NCBI GenBank assembly: GCA_964386525.1
Contig: CAYLSO010000049.1
Span: forward strand, 1-13,759
From: CAYLSO01 sp964386525
GTDB lineage: Bacteria > Eisenbacteria > RBG-16-71-46 > DASYSL01
DNA: 13,759 nucleotides
Reading direction: 5' to 3'
In this document: piece by piece, positions 1 through 5,507 of the stretch
How the letters are laid out: each line of letters opens with the position of its first letter
Position numbering within the stretch: the first letter of the stretch is position 1
The notes under the pieces: model-generated
Database searches by the model: none
Told to the model about the DNA's origin: nothing
Seen by the model: only the letters and a program-made list of their open reading frames with translations
Made by a program: the position numbers and the translations under genes

Positions 1-3000
1 GCGAAGACGATCTCCTTGAAACCGTCCCCGTCCACGTCGCCGACCGCCGGTGACGACCACACCGCGTCGAGCAGGCTCACCGGGAAGCCGGGCTTCACCG
101 AGCCGTCGGGCCCGAAGACGTAGAGCAGTTTCGTATCCCAGGCGCAGGCCACGATGTCCATGACCCCGTCATTGTCGAGGTCGGAGATGGCCGGCGCGCC
201 GGCATAGTAGGCGCCCTGCATCGTGAAGTCGCCGGAGGTGCGCTCGCTGCCGTCGGCGTCCACGACCCCCTGGCCGTTGGCGTGCCAGGCGTAGAGCACG
301 TCGGACCCCACCACCACCTCCAGCTGCCCGTCGCGCTCCAGGTCGCCGATCACCGGCGAGGACGGCGTCGTGCGGCCCATCGGGATCGGGAACCCGACAT
401 GCATCGGCGGGTTGGTGCTCGCCGACTGCACCGCAGTGGCCGCCGACTGATTGCCCGAGGAGTCCACCGCCGTGACGTAGTAGTAGTAGCGGGTCAGCGC
501 CGCCAGACCTTCGTCGGAATAGTAGGCGCTGCGGCCGCTGGGGACGAAGTTGCGCTTCGTGAACGGCCCGCCCTGGCTGTTCGCGCGGTAGATGTTGTAG
601 CCCGCCAGGTCGGCGGCCGGCGACAGCGTCCACACCATGGCGATGCTCGTGGCCGAGCCCGCGGGCAAGAGGTTGGCCGGAGCCGCCGGGGCCGTGAAGT
701 TGACCTCCTGCGTGAACAGCGGCCCGTAGAAGTCGCTCACCGCCAGCGTGAAGCGCGGATCGGGCTGCGAGAGGTTCTGCACGCGGAACACGTCGCCCGT
801 CGCCTGGCCCAGCGCTCCCAGGTTGCCGAACGACGAGCTGCCGTCGAGCACCGCCACGCCCGCCGCCGCCGCCGTCAGGGTGGCGGTCACGCCGCGCGCC
901 ACACCCTCGGCCAGGTTCACCAGCGTCACCGTGTAATCGGCCGTCTCGCCGACGTCGAGGAACTGATCGCCGTTGCCGCCGCCGCCGTCGTTGAGCAGGC
1001 GCGCCAGCAGCTGCACCTTGGGAGCCCGCACGACCAGGAAGTGATCGGCCGGATACTGGCGGCCGAGGCCGTCGCTGATGACCAGCCGCAAGTGCATCTC
1101 GTCGCCGTCGAGCACGCCGCTGCGTGCCACCGAGATGCGGTACTGCGTGCCGGCCGCCGAGCCTCCGGCCGGGATCACGCCGTAGGAGCCGGCGCCCACC
1201 AGGACGACGGCGCGGGAGTCGAGGCTCAGGAGCGTGGCCGTGGCGCTCCCCGACCCGGCACCGCCCAGGTTGGTCACGGGCAGCGTCAGGTTCACGGTCT
1301 CGCCGGCGTCGAGCACGCCGTTGCCGTTGCCCACCGTGCCGGCTCCGCTGTCGGCCAGGCTGCGGTCCGCCGGCCGCGACACCAGCGCGACCTGGGCCGT
1401 TCCCGTGACCGTGAGGGTCCCGCGGTAGGGCCGCGATTCGAGTGCCGTCACCGTCACCTTGACGGTGCCGGTGCTGGCGGCGTGGACCGACAGCGTGACC
1501 TGCCCGGCGCCGTCGGTCGTGCCGATGCGGTAGTCCTCGCCGGCCTTGTAGAGGCAGACGGTGGCATTCGGCAGCGGCTGGCCGCCGCGCTGCACCGCGA
1601 CGGTCACGGTCGTGTCGCGCAGCGTGAGGCTCGCGGGGTGCGACACGATCAGGGCGACCGGCTCCTCCGTCCACAGCCGCATCTCGGGATCGCCGAACAT
1701 GAGGAGGGTCATCTGCGTCCAGCGCTGGACGTTGTCGAAGCTCGAGAAGCCGATGAACGGCACCTTCGACAGCGCCTGCGCCTCGCCGATGCGGGTGAAG
1801 CCGTCCTGGAACATCAGGTTGTAGAACTCGTTCTGGTAGCCGTCGCCGGTGGCCGGGAAGTCGTAGTTGGTGGAGCCGATCACACAGGCCGCGCCGCCGC
1901 CGGACGCCAGCAGGAACTCCTCGCTGATCGACTCGAAATCCAGCGCCGCCGACGTGCAGTTGATGGCGTAGAGCAAACCGGACACCTTGGGCAGGTTGTG
2001 CAGCGCGACCACGTCGGGATTGTTGAGTGCCCCGTCACCGACCGACATCGAATTGCGGTAGCCGTGCCCGACGTGATGCAGGAGGTTGTAGCCGGCGTTG
2101 ATCGAGTCGATGACCGCTTGCTTGGTGAGCGGCAGGGCTCCCGGGAACGCAGTGTAGTTCTCGTAGAGGCGCGTCGGCTGGATGCAGCCTGAGAGCCGCG
2201 AGATGGCGTGTTCCGCAATGGTGGCACCATCCGAGGCGATGCTCTGCCCCTGCTGCCAGTCCTGCGGGAACAACACCTCGGCGAAGAACAGGCCCTTGCA
2301 CAGGTATCCGGCCGCCGGGTTGACCGCGTAGAGCAGCTGCTTGTCCACGAAGGTCTGCGCCTGGGACGGATTCTCGATCGGGGCGCGGCCCACGTACACG
2401 TCGGGGTAGAGGTCGAGCCCGTCACCCGGCGTGTAGATATCGATGAAGCCCTCGCCGAACAGCGAGTCGCCGTCGGCGTTCCACCCGCGGTCGAGGTCGG
2501 AGTAGTAGAGGTCGGTGGCCAGTTCGGCGCTGCCGAAGAACGTGGTGTGCGCGTAGCGGGTCGGGATCACCGGGGTGTCGCCGGCCAGCAGCACCCACAG
2601 CGTGCCCCACTGCGTATAGGCGTCGCGCACGAACATGCGCACGCGCTCGGCCCGGTCGACGCCGAAGGGGTAGTTCTGCTCGATGAACTCGACGGTGCGC
2701 ACGGCCGCCGGCACGCCCTTCTCGGTCTTCCAGTCGGCGAGCGTCTGGAGCACCGGCTTCATCGCCTCGTTGGTGATGATCAGGTACTCGACCGGGCTGC
2801 CCAGGGTCGAGGGCAGGGCGGTAGGCGCGAAGGGGCGGGTGAGGCCGGGGCCCGCGGCCGCGGCGCCGAGCCCGCCGATCTGCGGCCCCAGGGCCGGGGC
2901 GGCAGACCAGCGCCGGCCGCTCTCGATGCCCTGGCGCACGGCCTCAGGCCCACGCGAGAGCACGGCGGCGAAACCCGCGTCCATCTCCACCTCCCACTCC

Positions 3001-3578
3001 GGCACGATGCGCTTGCGCACCAGCGCCTGCGGGTCGGCGGCGGTCTCGACCGTCACTTCGATCCGCGTGGCGAGGCGGGCCCGGCCGGAGGCCGGGATCA
3101 CCTGCACGGGCAGGAGCACCAACGACGCCAGGGAGCGCCCGCGCATCGTCCCCGCGGGGCCGAGCACGGCCGGCGGGGAGGAGGTCCACTCACTCTCGCC
3201 GTAGCGCGCCGCCATGGGCTCGGTCCAGCTCGGCGGCTCGAGCCCGCTGGCCGGCCGCTGCGCCGGGCGCACCGGCGCCCCACCCTGCAGGTCCACGAAG
3301 CCACCGGCCGTCGCGCGCAGCGCTACGGCCCGCGTGCCCGCGGGCAGGTCCACCAGCACCGAGAGCCCCGGCACCTCGGGAGATCCGGGATCGCCCCAGG
3401 GAGCACCGCCCTCGAGGGAGTAGCGCAGGTAGCCGCGCTCGTCACCCGCGACCGTCACATCGCCGGGCGAGAAGGTGAAGGTGCGGACGACCGTTCCGGC
3501 CATGGCGACGGAAACGCACGATCCGGCGGCGACGAACAGAAGCAGCAGGGAGCACAGAAGCGGGGATCGCCCGGTCAT
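1..3578 (-). CDS. Secreted gingipain-type C25 cysteine peptidase with CARDB-like, FN3 and VCBS modules (3' end beyond window)
   Basis: The frame is open from an ATG at 3578 to the left edge: 1192 codons with no stop, so the C-terminus lies outside. AGGAG (3585-3589) sits 6 nt before the ATG. Residues 1-27 form a Sec signal peptide with a Leu-rich core and an A-M-A end. Residues about 30-230 resemble the C25 propeptide (GSPEVPG...LPAG). The peptidase domain (about 255-635) holds the His in HHVGHG (His505) and the Cys in AINCTSA (Cys541); the 36-residue spacing is close to the gingipain dyad, and GDPEM closes the domain. An Ig-like domain (about 636-725) follows, then two CARDB-like repeats whose NG..LD.GET motifs start near 750 and 864. 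An FN3 domain spans about 963-1053. Three VCBS/FG-GAP repeats carry D-x-[DEN]-x-D-G-type loops near 1078, 1133 and 1177. The protein is probably an exported or surface endopeptidase; its substrate is unknown. A C-terminal sorting domain would be outside the window. Confidence 0.93.
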   Translation of the reverse strand, partial: MTGRSPLLCSLLLLFVAAGSCVSVAMAGTVVRTFTFSPGDVTVAGDERGYLRYSLEGGAPWGDPGSPEVPGLSVLVDLPAGTRAVALRATAGGFVDLQGGAPVRPAQRPASGLEPPSWTEPMAARYGESEWTSSPPAVLGPAGTMRGRSLASLVLLPVQVIPASGRARLATRIEVTVETAADPQALVRKRIVPEWEVEMDAGFAAVLSRGPEAVRQGIESGRRWSAAPALGPQIGGLGAAAAGPGLTRPFAPTALPSTLGSPVEYLIITNEAMKPVLQTLADWKTEKGVPAAVRTVEFIEQNYPFGVDRAERVRMFVRDAYTQWGTLWVLLAGDTPVIPTRYAHTTFFGSAELATDLYYSDLDRGWNADGDSLFGEGFIDIYTPGDGLDLYPDVYVGRAPIENPSQAQTFVDKQLLYAVNPAAGYLCKGLFFAEVLFPQDWQQGQSIASDGATIAEHAISRLSGCIQPTRLYENYTAFPGALPLTKQAVIDSINAGYNLLHHVGHGYRNSMSVGDGALNNPDVVALHNLPKVSGLLYAINCTSAALDFESISEEFLLASGGGAACVIGSTNYDFPATGDGYQNEFYNLMFQDGFTRIGEAQALSKVPFIGFSSFDNVQRWTQMTLLMFGDPEMRLWTEEPVALIVSHPASLTLRDTTVTVAVQRGGQPLPNATVCLYKAGEDYRIGTTDGAGQVTLSVHAASTGTVKVTVTALESRPYRGTLTVTGTAQVALVSRPADRSLADSGAGTVGNGNGVLDAGETVNLTLPVTNLGGAGSGSATATLLSLDSRAVVLVGAGSYGVIPAGGSAAGTQYRISVARSGVLDGDEMHLRLVISDGLGRQYPADHFLVVRAPKVQLLARLLNDGGGGNGDQFLDVGETADYTVTLVNLAEGVARGVTATLTAAAAGVAVLDGSSSFGNLGALGQATGDVFRVQNLSQPDPRFTLAVSDFYGPLFTQEVNFTAPAAPANLLPAGSATSIAMVWTLSPAADLAGYNIYRANSQGGPFTKRNFVPSGRSAYYSDEGLAALTRYYYYVTAVDSSGNQSAATAVQSASTNPPMHVGFPIPMGRTTPSSPVIGDLERDGQLEVVVGSDVLYAWHANGQGVVDADGSERTSGDFTMQGAYYAGAPAISDLDNDGVMDIVACAWDTKLLYVFGPDGSVKPGFPVSLLDAVWSSPAVGDVDGDGFKEIVF

Positions 3579-3647
3579 TCAAGACTCCTGTCGGACAGAC
3601 CTTGGTTGTGACGGATTGGGGCAGAAGCCGCATGGAGGGCGGAAAGT

Positions 3648-3661
3648 GCGGCCCCGGCCGC
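3648..3661. repeat. Inverted repeat GCGGCC-N2-GGCCGC in the C25 peptidase leader
   Basis: A perfect 6-bp dyad with a 2-nt centre lies in the untranslated leader of the C25 peptidase gene, about 70 nt before its start codon. As RNA it would form a 5-bp GC stem with a 4-nt loop. It could be a leader hairpin, a DNA operator or chance in GC-rich DNA. A related GCGGCC-N1-GGCCGC dyad lies at 5459-5471. The rest of the 220-bp gap 3579-3798 holds the promoter-like site at 3730-3759 and no gene that I can support. No terminator with a U-tract is visible after the upstream gene. Confidence 0.4.
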
Positions 3662-3729
3662 GAGGATCGCGCATTGGGTGCGTGTACCTGTTGATGGAGC
3701 TCTCCTAGCGACCTAACCTGACCGCTGTA

Positions 3730-3759
3730 ATCCTATGCGAAATAAGCCCCAGGCGTCAA
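3730..3759 (-). promoter_or_regulatory. Sigma70-like promoter for the C25 peptidase gene
   Basis: On the minus strand TTGACG (3754-3759) and TAGGAT (3730-3735) are separated by 18 bp. The -35 box matches 5 of 6 and the -10 box 4 of 6 consensus positions. The surrounding bases are noticeably richer in A and T than the flanking genes. Transcription would start near 3723, giving a leader of about 145 nt before the ATG at 3578. The match is visual only; promoter preferences of this lineage are not known to me. Confidence 0.6.
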
Positions 3760-3798
3760 GAGGAGATGTGCGCTTTGGTGGGCGATTTCGGGTATTCC

Positions 3799-5418
3799 TC
3801 AGGGGACGAGCCAGACGTGAGCCAGGTCCAGCCCGTAGCGCGGGTGGAACCTCACCCCCCGCAAGGTGCTGCGGAAATACACCTCTTCCCGCACCCGGGC
3901 CACGGGGACGAAGGGCATCTCCTCCCCCAGGCGGGTCTCCGCCTCCCCGAGGGCCGCGGCCCGCTCCTGCGGCCCGCGCTCCCGCAGCCCGCCCAGCAGC
4001 AGGGAGTCGAACGCCGCCCTGCCCGAACTCCGGAAGAAACCGAGGTTGCCGCCCCAGCGCTCGTCGAGGCTGCGGTTGAGCAGCAGCTCGGCGAGGTTGG
4101 AGAGCGGGTCGGAGGTCGGCGCCCGCCAGCTCCAGAACGACGCGACCGCGCCGCGGTGGGCCAGCCGAGCCGCCTCGAACTCGGCCCGCGCGCGCAGACG
4201 GATCTCCCCGTACACGCCCGCGCGGCCCAGGTCGGAGACGAGGCCGCGGGCCGCTGCGGCCTCGACCGAGCCGCGCGGGACCTGGACGGCCAGCTCGATG
4301 CCGCGCGGGTACCCGGCGGCGTCGAGCGCCGACTGTGAGGCGAGCGGATCGAATCCCGGGGCCGCGCTCGAAGGCGGCCCGCCGGGAGCGTAGCCGCGCC
4401 ACGGCGAGGCCAGGGGCATCAGAAGCCCCACGACCCGCTGCCGATTCACGGCGCGCGCCACCGCCTGGCGCGCCTGCTGACGCGCCGTGGGGGCCAGCTC
4501 GCAATTCAGCACCAAGAGCCAGTGCAGCTCCCCCGGGCCGCCGCTCTGCGCGTATCCGAGCCGAGGATCGCGCGACAGCCGCAGGCGAAACTCGACCGGC
4601 ACCGGCCAGAGCATCCCGACCGCACCGCTCGTGAGGCCGAGCGCGGCCCGCCGGGCCGCGATCCCGGTGCGCACCCGGATGGTGTCGAGATGCCCCGGAG
4701 TGGCGCCGCGGTATCTCCCGTTGCGCACCAGGACGAGCTCGCCGCGCCCCCGCCGGGCCAGCCGGTAGGCCCCGGTGGCCAAGGCGTGCCCCGAACTCGC
4801 CTCCCGCCCGGGCGCCGCGAGCGGGACCGCGTAGCGCGGCTGGGCCAGCTTCTCGAGCAGCGCGTCGTCGGGCGCCCACAGGCGGACGACGAGCGTCCGC
4901 GGATCGGGGGCCGAGACCCCCAGCGGCCCCCGATCGCGCCGGCGGCGCGACACGGCGCCGTCCAGGCTCCAGAACCGCGGCCGCGCCGGCGACACGGGGT
5001 CGGCGGCGAAGAGCGCCTCGAGGGCGCGCACGTAGTCGGCGGCGGCCACCGGAGTGCCGTCCTCGTACCGCCAGTCCGGGCGCAGCGCGAAGGTGTAGGT
5101 GCGCCCGTCGGCGCTCACCTTCCACGCCGCCGCGTGCGCCGCTACGACGCGGCCCGTCGAGTCGAAGCGCACCAGCCCCTCGTGGAGCAGAGCCAGGAAG
5201 GGCGCGGCCAGATCGCCGTGGGAGGTGCGCGGGTCGAGGTCCAGCGAGTCGGCGAGCGCCAGCACCAGCGTGCCGCCGGCGCGCGGTTCGCCGGTGTCGA
5301 GCCTCGCGCAGCCGGCGAGCAGCGCGGGGAGCACGGCGGCCGCCAGGGCCAGCAGGAGGACTGCAGCCACGGGCGCGGGGCGCGCGCCCGCGCGCGGCGG
5401 GGCAGGACGACACGGCAT
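3799..5418 (-). CDS. ABC transporter substrate-binding lipoprotein, family 5 (OppA/DppA-like), orphan
   Basis: The 539-residue product is an extracytoplasmic solute-binding protein of the SBP_bac_5 type, whose members usually bind peptides, nickel or sugars for an ABC importer. Residues 1-37 form a lipoprotein signal: a basic start, an Ala/Leu core and the lipobox LAGC with Cys37 as lipid anchor. The family's N-terminal signature follows: GGTLVLAL near residue 48, LLHEGLVRFDSTGRVVAAHA, WKVSADGRTYTFALRP and a YEDGTPV-type motif. Length is normal for the family. The frame can be extended to a TTG at 5454, but the ATG at 5418 is preferred because it directly precedes the signal peptide and lies 6 nt after a -10-like box. 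There is no Shine-Dalgarno site. No permease or ATPase gene is adjacent, so the substrate cannot be inferred and the protein may serve a transporter encoded elsewhere. Confidence 0.9.
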   Translation of the reverse strand: MPCRPAPPRAGARPAPVAAVLLLALAAAVLPALLAGCARLDTGEPRAGGTLVLALADSLDLDPRTSHGDLAAPFLALLHEGLVRFDSTGRVVAAHAAAWKVSADGRTYTFALRPDWRYEDGTPVAAADYVRALEALFAADPVSPARPRFWSLDGAVSRRRRDRGPLGVSAPDPRTLVVRLWAPDDALLEKLAQPRYAVPLAAPGREASSGHALATGAYRLARRGRGELVLVRNGRYRGATPGHLDTIRVRTGIAARRAALGLTSGAVGMLWPVPVEFRLRLSRDPRLGYAQSGGPGELHWLLVLNCELAPTARQQARQAVARAVNRQRVVGLLMPLASPWRGYAPGGPPSSAAPGFDPLASQSALDAAGYPRGIELAVQVPRGSVEAAAARGLVSDLGRAGVYGEIRLRARAEFEAARLAHRGAVASFWSWRAPTSDPLSNLAELLLNRSLDERWGGNLGFFRSSGRAAFDSLLLGGLRERGPQERAAALGEAETRLGEEMPFVPVARVREEVYFRSTLRGVRFHPRYGLDLAHVWLVP

Positions 5419-5424
5419 GCGCGC

Positions 5425-5454
5425 ACCATAGGCAGCGCCCGGCGCGGCGGTCAA
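5425..5454 (-). promoter_or_regulatory. Promoter of the substrate-binding lipoprotein gene, predicted leaderless
   Basis: On the minus strand TTGACC (5449-5454) and TATGGT (5425-5430) are separated by 18 bp. Counting the usual 6 nt from the -10 box puts the transcription start on the A of the ATG at 5418. No Shine-Dalgarno site is present, which agrees with a leaderless mRNA. The site lies back to back with the promoter at 5473-5501. Confidence 0.55.
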
Positions 5455-5458
5455 GGCG

Positions 5459-5471
5459 GCGGCCGGGCCGC
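5459..5471. repeat. 13-bp palindrome between divergent -35 boxes (possible operator)
   Basis: GCGGCC-G-GGCCGC is a perfect 6-bp dyad with a 1-nt centre. It fills most of the 18 bp separating the -35 boxes of the two divergent promoters. The placement suits a regulator acting on both genes, but such GC-only palindromes also occur by chance at this base composition. Confidence 0.35.
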
Positions 5472-5472
5472 G

Positions 5473-5501
5473 TTGAATCGGTCCCTTCCCTTTGCTAGCG
5501 T
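5473..5501 (+). promoter_or_regulatory. Promoter of the helicase-nuclease gene, predicted leaderless
   Basis: TTGAAT (5473-5478) and TAGCGT (5496-5501) are separated by 17 bp. The -10 box is weak (3 of 6) but keeps T, A and the final T. Exactly 6 nt separate it from the ATG at 5508, so transcription would begin on the start codon. There is no purine-rich Shine-Dalgarno site before the ATG. Confidence 0.5.
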
Positions 5502-5507
5502 CCGCTC

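Noticed and set aside
282..3611. Two long plus-strand frames (282-2192 and 2208-3611) opposite the C25 peptidase gene
   Set aside because: They are His/Arg/Val-rich shadows of the minus-strand gene and have no domain motifs. The minus frame gives a continuous signal peptide, C25 domain and repeats.
3442..3633. A 63-codon minus-strand frame overlapping the start of the C25 peptidase gene
   Set aside because: It has no Shine-Dalgarno site and no recognisable motif, and it overlaps a better-supported start and leader.
5419..5454. TTG at 5454 as start of the substrate-binding lipoprotein
   Set aside because: It would place the -35 and -10 boxes inside the gene and add 12 residues before an already complete lipoprotein signal.
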